Of a DNA stretch of 18,752 bases, positions 9,197-16,903 are shown piece by piece. The translations under genes and the position numbers were made by a program. The DNA comes from Gammaproteobacteria bacterium. Lineage in GTDB: Bacteria > Pseudomonadota > Gammaproteobacteria > Xanthomonadales > Marinicellaceae. Every line of letters starts with the position of its first letter. The stretch's first letter is position 1. The stretch covers positions 1-18,752 of the forward strand of contig JAUHXW010000012.1 of NCBI GenBank assembly GCA_030426705.1. The letters run 5' to 3'. The notes under the pieces are model-generated. The model was not told where the DNA came from. It did not search any database and saw nothing but the letters and a program-made list of their open reading frames with translations.

Positions 9197-12100
9197 CACT
9201 GGTCCCCTGAAGCTTCGTTAAAATGACCATGGACCATGGCAAACAAAGGCAACAAGTGCTTCCGATATGCATCAGCTGGATGTTCGGTCAGCTTAAATTC
9301 GACCAATTTGAGGATTTCTTCATGACTTGGCCATTTTGTGGATGATAAATATTTATCACCAATCAATTGAAAATCCGTTTCATCTAACTCATTGAAATCA
9401 AAAGCCAGATAATTAACCCATTGGGCTTTCGAATTTGGTGCCAATAGCGGCAATTTGGCTTCAGTTTGCTTTTTAGGCACTTTAAGTTGCGTCAACAATT
9501 CCAAAGGTAAATAGATGGACTGTTCATTTAAGTAATCTGTGACCAATGCCTTGAGGTAATTGCCAATGTCGGTCTTGGTACTGAAACTGTCATCTTCAAC
9601 CAACCATGGTTTGAGTTCAACTTGATGAACCTTTTTGGGAAACACCAGATTGACTACAAAGGGTTCCTGAACCGGAATATCTTCTGTTAACTGCCACAAA
9701 CACCAGTTGATGAACGGTTTGGCCAGTTTGCTGTTCCATTGACTGTCCTTACTGCCACTGCTGATGACCACCTGACCACTTAACACTTTGTTGTCAGCAA
9801 ACACGTGTTCAGCCAGGCCATTGATTATGACCTGCTGACCATCATCCAGTTGTAATTTAACACCTTTGACCGATAAACCGGGTTGCTCCTGAACTTTGCT
9901 GTCACCGACTCTGACACTTCCTATCAGTTCACTGTTGACAACTTGGGGTTTTAACTGCTCTTCCAGCTGCAGTTCTATTCCATCAAACATTTCAAGGTTT
10001 GCAAATAAATCCACCGGTGCTTTGGATTTGAGTAATTGCTGTTTGTGGTGTTGTTCAAGTAATTGATTGAAATTGGCAGTTTGTGGATTTTCCAGCCAGT
10101 CTTCTATTGATGCCACAAAAATCCGATGTTTTATCAGTCCTGAGATGTCCTGTGGCTCGGAATCAATTAATGACACGTCTTCAGGATGTTTACTCAGTAT
10201 GCCCTGTTTTTTCAATATCGCCGCCTGAGGATTGATTAAAAAATCGGCCAGTTGGCTGGCATCTATTTCGATGATTTCTGTTGATGTCGCTGTTTTGCTG
10301 GATTCTGACTCAACCAGCTCAACAATTTTTCCAGTGTTATTTTTGAACAATTCCCATTGTTGCTGATGGATTGCATTGTTTGGTTGCGGGTAGTTGTCTA
10401 GTTGATTTTTTTCGCAATACAACAATAAATCGGTGTAGGAAAAATTAACCATCCAGTCACTGAATGAATTTTGAACGTGATCCGTTTCAAAACCATCACT
10501 GGCATCAAGTGGTAATTTCACAATTGGAAATGCCTCGATAGCCAATTGGTCTAAATCAAGCAAGTCCTCACACGCCGACTTCAAGGTCAGTAACACGGGC
10601 GATGGTTCTATGACTTCGTCTTTTTGTAAATCCTGACTGACATACGACAGGTACAATTTTTCACGGGTACACATCAGAGTTTCAAGAAACAGGTAATTCT
10701 TGTTTTCTACGACATTGATATCGCCAATGCGGCGAGAACGATTGGTTAAGTCCAATGTTTCCTTTTGTAATTGTCCAGGAAAAGTTGTTTCATCCATGCC
10801 AAGCACATAGGTTATTTTAAACGGTATCGGACGCATAGGTTGCAATGCAGCACATACCACACCACCGGTCAAATAACTGCCTTTACTGGCTGGAATTTGT
10901 TTGAGTTCATGCTGTATGAATTGCTTGATATCTGCGTAACTCAAAACCAAGTCAGCTTGCGTGTTGGCCAGTTTTAACAAAGACTGTTGCAAGGCCAGTT
11001 GTACATATTGCTCACGGGGTTCATCGGCCGGCATGGCCAGCAGCAAATCAAACATCCGGTTCAACTGTTGTTCCCACTGACGCACAGTTTTGGGTTGCTG
11101 GTTTTGCTTTTTAAATTGATACAGCGTTTCTATCAACACACTGAACTGACCAATCCGAGCGGCATCCAGAAAACTTAATTGCTCGGTGTCCTCATCCATC
11201 ACAGCCAATGTTCGGTGCAACCTTTGCAACCCCTGCTCCCAAGTGAATAATTTTTCAATATCCTTACGTTCTGCTGTCGCTGCATACAATTGGTCATAAC
11301 CACAGTAAATCCCCAAATGTTCGACAGCCATTAACCAGTCGAACCAGTCTTTATCATCAAATTGATTGGCCGCCTTGACACAGGAATTATCTAACCATTT
11401 AAACACCGAAGCCCGAATAAAGTCATCATCCAACACCTTGAACAAATCAAGTACAGCTTCAGCATAACGACTTTCTGTTGCTGCAGAACTGTCAACAATC
11501 GCATACTGCAACTGAGTTTGACACCGTTGATTTAAAGACTCGAATACCTGCTCGATTACAAAGCGGTACTTGTTCATGTCGGTCACCAACAATGCGATGT
11601 CATTTTGCAACAATCGCTCATCCTGCTTCAGGTTCCACAAAATGTTGTTATAAACCGCTTCCACTTCTCGGTAAATCGATGGAGCTGCTGCCATTTGCAA
11701 TGATTTCAATTGTGCCAAATCAGTAATTTTTTGCTGATTGGGCTCACGTTGTAGAACATTGAATTGCAACAAATGTAACAGTGACTGTTGAGTTAATTCC
11801 TCAGGCAATAACCAATGGTCATGGTATTTTATAGAGGAATGAATGGCATCATTTTCGATCTCACTGAACAATTTAAGGGCTTCTCTGCCGGGCTTGCCCC
11901 AAGCCCTGAGCAAGGGATTTTCATCAGCAAAATGAGCCAATTCGGCAAATGATTCAGCTCTATGTTGATTTGCTTCAAGAAATTGGCCGTCCTCATCCCT
12001 GAGTTCAACTTTGAGCTTTTGTAATTGTTTCAGTTTCGTTTGACACCAACGAACCTCTCCGTCTGTTTGCATGTCCTCCCAGTACTCAACACAGACATTC

Positions 12101-12843
12101 AACTGATAAATATGAATGGGCAACCATTGACCCAGTTGAATGATAAGCTGCCGGTGTAACTGGGAAAGCCTTGATGGGGTAAACAAATGAATGGGTTTTT
12201 CGGTGGTATCAATTTGGCTTTGTTGCAGTTCTCTGCCCAATTGATACAAAGTAGATAATTGATGGTTTTGACTGATTGCTGTAATTTCACCATACAAGTG
12301 CTGTTGCATTTTTTCCAATTGTTGCAAATGCAAATCATGACTGTTTGGAAAAACTAACTTGCCTTGTGACCAGGCATCAACCATTTCTGGTCTTTGCGAT
12401 TCATAATCCAATAACAATACGGCTAATTTACGACTGAGTTGCCATAGTTTAGTGGCACGTAACTGATTCGATTCTTGATCGTTGAGGTAATTGCGTATAG
12501 GCTGATAATAAACATTATCAAAAACGTCTTCACTTTTTAATAAACCTAAAATTAGCCAGGACAACAATTGGCCATTGAGTTGTTGCTGCTTGAACTGGCC
12601 CAAATCATTGACAATCTGAAACAAACCGGTTTCCAAAAAGGGAAAATCAATGTGCGCACAAACGCCATTTTTGCTGGCAAGACTTAATTGCAAAAAGCGC
12701 TGCATATTGGCATTGGGGACCAGCACCTTGGGCGCTTCAAACACTGGTTGTGTCGATTGTTGATGTTGTAATTGCATAGACAATGCATCAACCAGTCGTT
12801 CAACAGAGTGACTGAAATATAAGTTGATTCCGTTACCGTGCAT
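9196..12843 (-). CDS. recC: RecBCD exonuclease V, gamma subunit RecC
   Basis: RecC is the helicase-like but catalytically dead subunit that splits the duplex and reads Chi. The N-terminus resembles E. coli RecC: 'LYFSHSVERLVDAL', then 'ILVQSTGMAQWLQ'-like 'KVLVPNANMQRFLQL' and 'AHIDFPFLE'. Further on are 'LITDMNKY'-type 'ALLVTDMNKYRFVIEQVF', 'GGVVCAALQPMRPIPFK', 'VLGMDETTFPG' and 'LFLETLMCTREKLYLSYV', the conserved C-terminal core. The sequence has no Walker A motif. At 1215 residues it is about 90 longer than E. coli RecC (1122), and the extra length seems spread over the C-terminal third. The stop overlaps the recB start. The first ATG gives a sensible N-terminus. The gene is 74 bases downstream of the diguanylate cyclase gene on the same strand. 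Confidence 0.95.
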   Translation of the reverse strand: MHGNGINLYFSHSVERLVDALSMQLQHQQSTQPVFEAPKVLVPNANMQRFLQLSLASKNGVCAHIDFPFLETGLFQIVNDLGQFKQQQLNGQLLSWLILGLLKSEDVFDNVYYQPIRNYLNDQESNQLRATKLWQLSRKLAVLLLDYESQRPEMVDAWSQGKLVFPNSHDLHLQQLEKMQQHLYGEITAISQNHQLSTLYQLGRELQQSQIDTTEKPIHLFTPSRLSQLHRQLIIQLGQWLPIHIYQLNVCVEYWEDMQTDGEVRWCQTKLKQLQKLKVELRDEDGQFLEANQHRAESFAELAHFADENPLLRAWGKPGREALKLFSEIENDAIHSSIKYHDHWLLPEELTQQSLLHLLQFNVLQREPNQQKITDLAQLKSLQMAAAPSIYREVEAVYNNILWNLKQDERLLQNDIALLVTDMNKYRFVIEQVFESLNQRCQTQLQYAIVDSSAATESRYAEAVLDLFKVLDDDFIRASVFKWLDNSCVKAANQFDDKDWFDWLMAVEHLGIYCGYDQLYAATAERKDIEKLFTWEQGLQRLHRTLAVMDEDTEQLSFLDAARIGQFSVLIETLYQFKKQNQQPKTVRQWEQQLNRMFDLLLAMPADEPREQYVQLALQQSLLKLANTQADLVLSYADIKQFIQHELKQIPASKGSYLTGGVVCAALQPMRPIPFKITYVLGMDETTFPGQLQKETLDLTNRSRRIGDINVVENKNYLFLETLMCTREKLYLSYVSQDLQKDEVIEPSPVLLTLKSACEDLLDLDQLAIEAFPIVKLPLDASDGFETDHVQNSFSDWMVNFSYTDLLLYCEKNQLDNYPQPNNAIHQQQWELFKNNTGKIVELVESESSKTATSTEIIEIDASQLADFLINPQAAILKKQGILSKHPEDVSLIDSEPQDISGLIKHRIFVASIEDWLENPQTANFNQLLEQHHKQQLLKSKAPVDLFANLEMFDGIELQLEEQLKPQVVNSELIGSVRVGDSKVQEQPGLSVKGVKLQLDDGQQVIINGLAEHVFADNKVLSGQVVISSGSKDSQWNSKLAKPFINWCLWQLTEDIPVQEPFVVNLVFPKKVHQVELKPWLVEDDSFSTKTDIGNYLKALVTDYLNEQSIYLPLELLTQLKVPKKQTEAKLPLLAPNSKAQWVNYLAFDFNELDETDFQLIGDKYLSSTKWPSHEEILKLVEFKLTEHPADAYRKHLLPLFAMVHGHFNEASGDQ

Positions 12844-12863
12844 TTATGAAACTTTATAAATAA

Positions 12864-12892
12864 AGTAAAATGATTTGAGATTGGCGTCGCAA
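12864..12892 (-). promoter_or_regulatory. Possible promoter for the recCBD operon
   Basis: The 74-base gap upstream of recC carries, on the minus strand, TTGCGA (12887-12892) and TTTACT (12864-12869). The spacer is 17 bases, and each hexamer matches consensus at four of six positions. The leader would be about 15 bases. Readthrough from the diguanylate cyclase gene is the alternative. Confidence 0.3.
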
Positions 12893-12917
12893 AATATGTT
12901 AATCACAGAAAGAGGAA

Positions 12918-13886
12918 TCAATAACGCACAGATTTTACAATTTGATTGCGACCAGACATTTTGGCTTTGTACAAAGCACTGTCGAGCCTACCCAACCACT
13001 CCTTGATGGTTTCACCTGATTCTTTTTGTGCAACCGCCAGGGACAAGGTTATTTTATGTTGTTGACTGATGTCGCTCACAGAAAAAGCTTCATAAATTTG
13101 TTTGGCCAACTGAAAGGCATGGTTAAAATCCTGACCTTCACAAAGTACCGCAAATTCATCACCACCAATTCGGTACAAATTGCCATCATTGGCAACAACA
13201 CCATGAACAAAATCGGAAGTATCCTTAATCACGTCATCACCAACTGCATGACCGTAATAGTCATTGACTTGTTTAAAATTATCGAGATCAAATAAGATAG
13301 CAGAAACCAAGCCATCATAGTTTTCCAAGTTTGAAGTATCCTGGTTGAAAGCACGTCTATTTCTTATTTCTGTTAAAACATCCTGATTGGCAATTTCTCG
13401 CAACCTTTCATGTTGCTCAGACATGCTTGAGGAAAACAAATGACAAAAGAAACTGGTAATAAATATTGTCATGGCAATGGTAACCAATTTCAATGTGGGT
13501 AATTCAATCAACTGATATAAAATAATCAGAGCTGATAGGGTCCATAAAATTATGGCTTGGCGAGTTGGCAACAGATAAAACACCAATGCCACTGAAGGGT
13601 AAGCCCAATAAACCTGCTCAGGGCCTTTCAAAGCAATGGTGGCAATGGTGCCAAAGACAGAAATAACGGATATGGCAAAGGCAGGTAATGTGGTGTTGCG
13701 TGTTTTCCAAACGAGTGCAAAGACATAAAGGCCGAACAATGCCAACACCGAATCCATCATGGCCACTGTATATTCAGCTTTGTAATACCTTATGACTGCA
13801 AAAACGCCCACACCAACAGCATAGGTCAAGCTCAATCCCATGACAATGATTTCTCTTTCAGTTCTTGGCTTATTTATTTGTTCCAT
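12918..13886 (-). CDS. Inner-membrane diguanylate cyclase (GGDEF domain)
   Basis: The enzyme joins two GTP into cyclic di-GMP, a second messenger controlling motility and biofilm. The N-terminal half holds about six membrane helices (near residues 16-33, 43-61, 68-88, 96-108, 111-128 and 135-152), with short loops and no recognisable sensor domain. The GGDEF domain starts at 'DVLTEIRNRRAF' (170-181). It includes 'ILFDLDNFKQVNDYYGHAVGDD' elements and an intact active site RIGGDEF (GGDEF 242-246). No RxxD product-inhibition site precedes it ('ANDGN' is there instead), so feedback control by c-di-GMP is probably lacking. A GTG at 13887-13889 and an ATG at 13884-13886 are both possible starts. 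AAGGA lies six bases before the ATG, which I prefer. That ribosome-binding sequence sits in the loop of a short CACAT/ATGTG inverted repeat. Confidence 0.93.
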   Translation of the reverse strand: MEQINKPRTEREIIVMGLSLTYAVGVGVFAVIRYYKAEYTVAMMDSVLALFGLYVFALVWKTRNTTLPAFAISVISVFGTIATIALKGPEQVYWAYPSVALVFYLLPTRQAIILWTLSALIILYQLIELPTLKLVTIAMTIFITSFFCHLFSSSMSEQHERLREIANQDVLTEIRNRRAFNQDTSNLENYDGLVSAILFDLDNFKQVNDYYGHAVGDDVIKDTSDFVHGVVANDGNLYRIGGDEFAVLCEGQDFNHAFQLAKQIYEAFSVSDISQQHKITLSLAVAQKESGETIKEWLGRLDSALYKAKMSGRNQIVKSVRY

Positions 13887-13935
13887 CACATATCCTTTAT
13901 GTGGCCATCAGTGATTAAGGGATGTCCTTGGGGCT

Positions 13936-14124
13936 TCATTCACTTTTGTTCCCGACTAAAGTGAAAGCGACCACGGCGGACATGGCTTGTAATCTCGCGC
14001 TCTTCGCCTCTGATTCGCTAACGCTCACCAACCGGCTCGACGAGTCAAGCTGCTCAGCAGCTCTCCCAAGATTATATCGTGCCGCCTTGATTAAATAAAG
14101 CAATACTCTTGGGTCGTGATTCAT
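13936..14124 (-). CDS. Doubtful 62-codon ORF inside a structured, GC-richer intergenic region
   Basis: The ORF begins MNHDPRVLLYLIKAARYN and ends AFTLVGNKSE. I recognise no domain. Its start codon lies within a 23-base tandem repeat, there is no Shine-Dalgarno sequence, and most of it coincides with inverted repeats. Short ORFs ending in similar 'AVVAFTLVG(N/K)xSE' strings are, from memory, often called from a dispersed proteobacterial intergenic element, which I could not check. I think it is more likely a non-coding repeat than a gene. Confidence 0.2.
   Translation of the reverse strand: MNHDPRVLLYLIKAARYNLGRAAEQLDSSSRLVSVSESEAKSARLQAMSAVVAFTLVGNKSE
13939..13965. repeat. Inverted repeat TTCACTTT / AAAGTGAA, 11-base loop
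   Basis: The stems are 13939-13946 and 13958-13965, a perfect 8-bp match. Neither strand has a U-run after the stem, so it is a weak terminator candidate at best. It lies downstream of the DUF6165 gene and upstream of the diguanylate cyclase gene, in the intergenic stretch of raised GC. Confidence 0.55.
14048..14062. repeat. 15-bp near-perfect palindrome AGCTGCTCAGCAGCT
   Basis: Seven bases (AGCTGCT) are followed, after one central base, by their exact reverse complement (AGCAGCT). With one central base, RNA from either strand could not close a stable hairpin without opening inner pairs. A dimeric protein site or part of a repeat element fits better. It lies in the same GC-richer block as the 8-bp inverted repeat. 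Confidence 0.5.
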
Positions 14125-14150
14125 AAGACTCTTGGGTTCTCATTCATAAG
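14105..14150. repeat. Two imperfect 23-bp tandem repeats at the 3' end of the DUF6165 gene
   Basis: Unit 1 (14105-14127) and unit 2 (14128-14150) both read ACTCTTGGGT....ATTCATAAG. They agree at 20 of 23 positions, differing only in the middle four bases. A degenerate third start (ACTCGTAGGA) follows at 14151. Unit 2 contains the stop codon of the DUF6165 gene, and unit 1 contains the start codon of the doubtful 62-codon ORF. Confidence 0.7.
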
Positions 14151-14532
14151 ACTCGTAGGATTTCTCTTCCACCAGTTCAGAACCTGTCAGCAGATTGATG
14201 GCTTTTTTAACTTTGGCCCGATCATCATTTTCGTAATAAACACTGCGGGCCAGCTTGATAAAAACTTCATCAAATTCTCGGTTTTTTTCCTTAATACGAA
14301 TATCGTCCTCAATAGACCAAAGCCTCAAGTTGACGTTTTTTAAATCATTTTTCAATGACTCAGTTTGTTCATTACTGAGGCCTGTTTTTATCCAGGTATC
14401 AATGAGCAATCGCAACTCATGGTTGATATTTTTTAATTTTTCTGGATCTTTTATTTTTTCCGACTTGATTTCCAGAATGGTGATTTTATCTAACAACTCA
14501 CCAACAGACATTGGCGTACTGACTAAACTCAT
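14140..14532 (-). CDS. DUF6165 family protein, function unknown
   Basis: A 130-residue, largely helical cytoplasmic protein. The pattern 'SVGELLDKITILEIKSEKI' near the N-terminus, 'VNLRLWSIEDDIR' in the middle, 'FIKLARSVYYENDDRAKVKKAIN' and the C-terminal 'GSELVEEKSY' fit the family I know as DUF6165. That family often sits near glycosyltransferase or TPR genes. No catalytic residues are known to me. The ATG at 14530-14532 has an AGGAG ribosome-binding sequence (14541-14545) eight bases upstream, a convincing start. The C-terminal tail 'SYESYE' is formed where a 23-bp tandem repeat begins, so the exact end may have been altered by duplication. No sugar-transfer gene is adjacent, and it stands as a single-gene unit divergent from mltF. 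Confidence 0.75.
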   Translation of the reverse strand: MSLVSTPMSVGELLDKITILEIKSEKIKDPEKLKNINHELRLLIDTWIKTGLSNEQTESLKNDLKNVNLRLWSIEDDIRIKEKNREFDEVFIKLARSVYYENDDRAKVKKAINLLTGSELVEEKSYESYE

Positions 14533-14587
14533 TAATTATTCTCCTACATCATCGGTACCAAGATGAATTCCCAAAACTTTAAAATTA

Positions 14588-14599
14588 ACATTATAATGT
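14588..14599. promoter_or_regulatory. 12-bp palindrome holding TATAAT on both strands, between DUF6165 and mltF
   Basis: ACATTATAATGT is a perfect palindrome that contains a consensus -10 hexamer on each strand (plus 14592-14597, minus 14590-14595). It lies in the 154-base divergent region between DUF6165 (minus) and mltF (plus), 55-95 bases from either start. I could not find a good -35 hexamer at 16-18 bases on either side, so promoter function is tentative. A palindromic operator is an alternative. Confidence 0.3.
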
Positions 14600-14686
14600 A
14601 GTTGGTAATAATTAAAAACCTCAATACCTTGATGTCTTTGATCGATAAGCACAAAAGTCAAAAAACCACAGAGGCAATCAGACTGA

Positions 14687-16066
14687 ATGCCTAAATTGCT
14701 GAATAAATTTACAGCGTTTATACTGCTGTCAATCTTGCTGTTAAGCCCTTTTACCATTAATAACCAATGGGATTTAATTCAACGAAAAGGCATCCTTAAA
14801 TATGGCACCAGAACGTCATTATTGTCTTACTTCGAAGTCGGCGAAAAAGTGGTGGGTTATGAATATAGATTGCTTGAAGATTTTGCAAAAATCCATAACC
14901 TTAAATTGAAAATCATCAAATTTAAAAACAATGGTGACTTATTACAAGCTTTGAAACGTGGCAAGATTGATGTTGCAGGAGGCCATCTTTCAGTCACTAA
15001 AGAGCGCAGTAAACGTTTCTCATTTTCTTCTCCAATCAGTGTAACAGCCATTGATTTGGTTACTCACTTTGATTATCGCAATCAGGAAGAACTCAAAAAT
15101 TTTGAATCCTTAAAGGGTGCTTTAATCAGCAACAGCAGCTATGAGGAATTATTACAAGAAATACCAGATTTCAATCCTGAACTGTTAGAGAGTACTGACT
15201 ATTCATTATTTGATCTATTCAGAAAGGTGAATAAAAGAGAAATTGACTATACCTTTGCTGATTCTCAAATAGCCAATATCTATAGAAACTTTATCCCCGG
15301 GATTTACCAACCCATTCAATTGTCACCCAATGAAAACATTGCTTTTATGGTATCGAAATACCGCTCACATGCTTTATTGAATGAGCTCAACCAATTCATC
15401 AAATTTACGGTTACAACCGACACTATCAAATCTTACAAAGCAGAAATACTTGAACATTTACCACAAATTGATATCGCAGATACAGTCACTTTTTTTGATA
15501 AATTACAAACCCAATGGCCTGAAATTAAAAATGACGTAATTGCAGTTGCAACAAACTTGGATTTCGATCCTGCACTTTTAGCAGCCATCAGCTATCAAGA
15601 GTCGCATTGGAATACAAATGCGGTATCAATCACTGGCGTCAAAGGTCTGATGATGTTGACTGAGTCAACTGCCGAAGAAATGAATGTGACAGACCGTACT
15701 GACCCGGTAGAAAGCTTGATTGGTGGCGTAAAATACTTTCGCAAAATGAAAGCCAAGATTCCTAAACGGATATTTGAACCTGACCGTACCTTATTTGCGC
15801 TGGCGGCTTATAACGTGGGCTTTGGGCATTTGGAAGATGCCCGAATTCTGGCTCAAAGAGCAGGAAAAAATCCGGATATTTGGTTAGAAGTAGAGCCGTA
15901 CCTAGAAAAATTGAATAACCCCGCCATCGCCCATGAATTGAAGTACGGCGTAGCAGACGGCAAAACAGCGGTGATTTACGTTAACAACATCATGACTTTT
16001 AAACAGTTAATGACCTGGAAATTGCAAAAAGAGCGTAAAGTAGAATACGACCAATCTTATATGTGA
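14687..16066 (+). CDS. mltF: Membrane-bound lytic murein transglycosylase F
   Basis: MltF cleaves the MurNAc-GlcNAc bond of peptidoglycan, leaving 1,6-anhydroMurNAc ends. The 459-residue protein has the family architecture. A hydrophobic export segment (residues 8-24) has no lipobox cysteine. A periplasmic solute-binding-like domain (about 33-255) includes 'GILKYGTRTS', 'YEYRLLEDFAK', 'ALKRGKIDVAGGHLS' and 'EIDYTFADS'. A C-terminal SLT domain (about 285-430) follows. Catalytic Glu305 sits in 'ISYQESHW', followed by 'GVKGLMMLTESTA' and 'ALAAYNVGFGHLEDA'. E. coli MltF is longer at the C-terminus. The start is placed before the signal segment; a GAGG lies rather far upstream (about 13 bases). 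The product feeds the anhMurNAc recycling route that includes AnmK, encoded nearby on the other strand. Confidence 0.93.
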   Translation: MPKLLNKFTAFILLSILLLSPFTINNQWDLIQRKGILKYGTRTSLLSYFEVGEKVVGYEYRLLEDFAKIHNLKLKIIKFKNNGDLLQALKRGKIDVAGGHLSVTKERSKRFSFSSPISVTAIDLVTHFDYRNQEELKNFESLKGALISNSSYEELLQEIPDFNPELLESTDYSLFDLFRKVNKREIDYTFADSQIANIYRNFIPGIYQPIQLSPNENIAFMVSKYRSHALLNELNQFIKFTVTTDTIKSYKAEILEHLPQIDIADTVTFFDKLQTQWPEIKNDVIAVATNLDFDPALLAAISYQESHWNTNAVSITGVKGLMMLTESTAEEMNVTDRTDPVESLIGGVKYFRKMKAKIPKRIFEPDRTLFALAAYNVGFGHLEDARILAQRAGKNPDIWLEVEPYLEKLNNPAIAHELKYGVADGKTAVIYVNNIMTFKQLMTWKLQKERKVEYDQSYM

Positions 16067-16112
16067 TTGAGTTCACAAAAATAATTTTATTTGTGCATGG
16101 TTAACAAAATGC

Positions 16113-16145
16113 TACAATCTGTAAGATAGGGTCAAGTGTTATAAT
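16113..16145 (+). promoter_or_regulatory. Possible promoter elements upstream of the PP2C gene
   Basis: The 109-base gap after mltF holds a perfect TATAAT at 16140-16145 and a TACAAT at 16113-16118, both on the plus strand. Neither has a good -35 at ideal spacing (TTGTGC at 16091-16096 is the best, for TACAAT). The gap also has a CACAAA...TTTGTG inverted repeat at 16074-16095 right after the mltF stop, without a T-run. Confidence 0.3.
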
Positions 16146-16175
16146 CGGGGAAACCAGAAATTTTCTAATTTTTTA

Positions 16176-16880
16176 ATGAACATAGTTATAGGACATACAT
16201 CACATTCCGGGATTAAAAGGGATCATAACGAAGATACCTATGGCATTGATTTGCAGAATGGATTGTTTCTGGTAGCAGATGGCATGGGCGGTCACGACCA
16301 TGGAGAAATTGCCAGCGCATTGGCCAGGGACCATATTCTCAAAGCAGTAAAAAACGGCACAAAAATCAAGCAAGCCATCCTGGATGCCAATCAGGAAATC
16401 ATCAGCAACTCCATGGAAAAACAAGGGGATTTGCCTATGGGTACCACAGTTGTCTTGATGAAAGTTGATGGCAAAGATTTTGAATGCTCCTGGGTTGGAG
16501 ATTCAAGAGTTTATCGTTTGCGCGACAAAACTTTAACCCCACTGAGTTCTGATCATTCTTATGTTCAGGAATTGGTAGATCAGGATTTGATTACAGCAGA
16601 GCAAGCACGATCCCACCCTCACCGAAATGTAGTCACGCAAGCCTTGGGTGTCACTGATAACAGCGAGATTTCAATTTCAGAAAACAAAGGTAAAATTAAA
16701 GTCAATGATAAATATCTGATTTGTTCTGATGGACTGACCGAAGAAGTGGACGATGCTACGATAGAACAAATCATGAGAAAACAAGTTGAGCCCAAGGAAA
16801 TATGTGACCAGCTGTTAATAAAAGCATTGGAAAACGGCGGTTCGGATAACATCACAACATTGGTTTTAGAAGTTAAGTAA
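16176..16880 (+). CDS. PP2C-type serine/threonine protein phosphatase
   Basis: A 234-residue single-domain, metal-dependent protein phosphatase of the PrpC/Stp type, with no membrane segment. Motifs appear in order: 'KRDHNEDTYG' (metal-linked Asp20), 'VADGMGGHDHGE' (Asp35, Gly36), 'WVGDSRVYRL' (107-115), 'LICSDGLTEEV' (Asp185) and 'GGSDNITTLVLE' (Asp224). All the usual metal-binding residues are thus present. Such enzymes remove phosphate from Ser/Thr proteins, often opposing a Hanks-type kinase or acting in type VI secretion or stress control. No kinase, FHA or secretion gene lies in the window, so the partner is unknown. No strong ribosome-binding sequence precedes the ATG. It follows mltF by 109 bases and may share its transcript. 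Confidence 0.92.
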   Translation: MNIVIGHTSHSGIKRDHNEDTYGIDLQNGLFLVADGMGGHDHGEIASALARDHILKAVKNGTKIKQAILDANQEIISNSMEKQGDLPMGTTVVLMKVDGKDFECSWVGDSRVYRLRDKTLTPLSSDHSYVQELVDQDLITAEQARSHPHRNVVTQALGVTDNSEISISENKGKIKVNDKYLICSDGLTEEVDDATIEQIMRKQVEPKEICDQLLIKALENGGSDNITTLVLEVK

Positions 16881-16903
16881 ACTCTCTTATAAGTGCTCTG
16901 AGG

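Noticed and set aside
3702..12843. A novel defence island built on the RecBCD genes
   Set aside because: All three proteins are ordinary RecBCD subunits with intact motifs and are flanked by housekeeping genes. No accessory defence, toxin or mobile gene is present.
14536..14757. Minus-strand 73-codon ORF upstream of the DUF6165 gene
   Set aside because: It overlaps the mltF start and signal segment on the opposite strand and has no domain. The DUF6165 gene has its own good ribosome-binding site, so the divergent intergenic reading is simpler. A small leader peptide cannot be fully excluded.
16074..16095. CACAAA...TTTGTG inverted repeat after mltF as a terminator
   Set aside because: The stem is short and AT-rich and no T-run follows, so rho-independent termination is unlikely.
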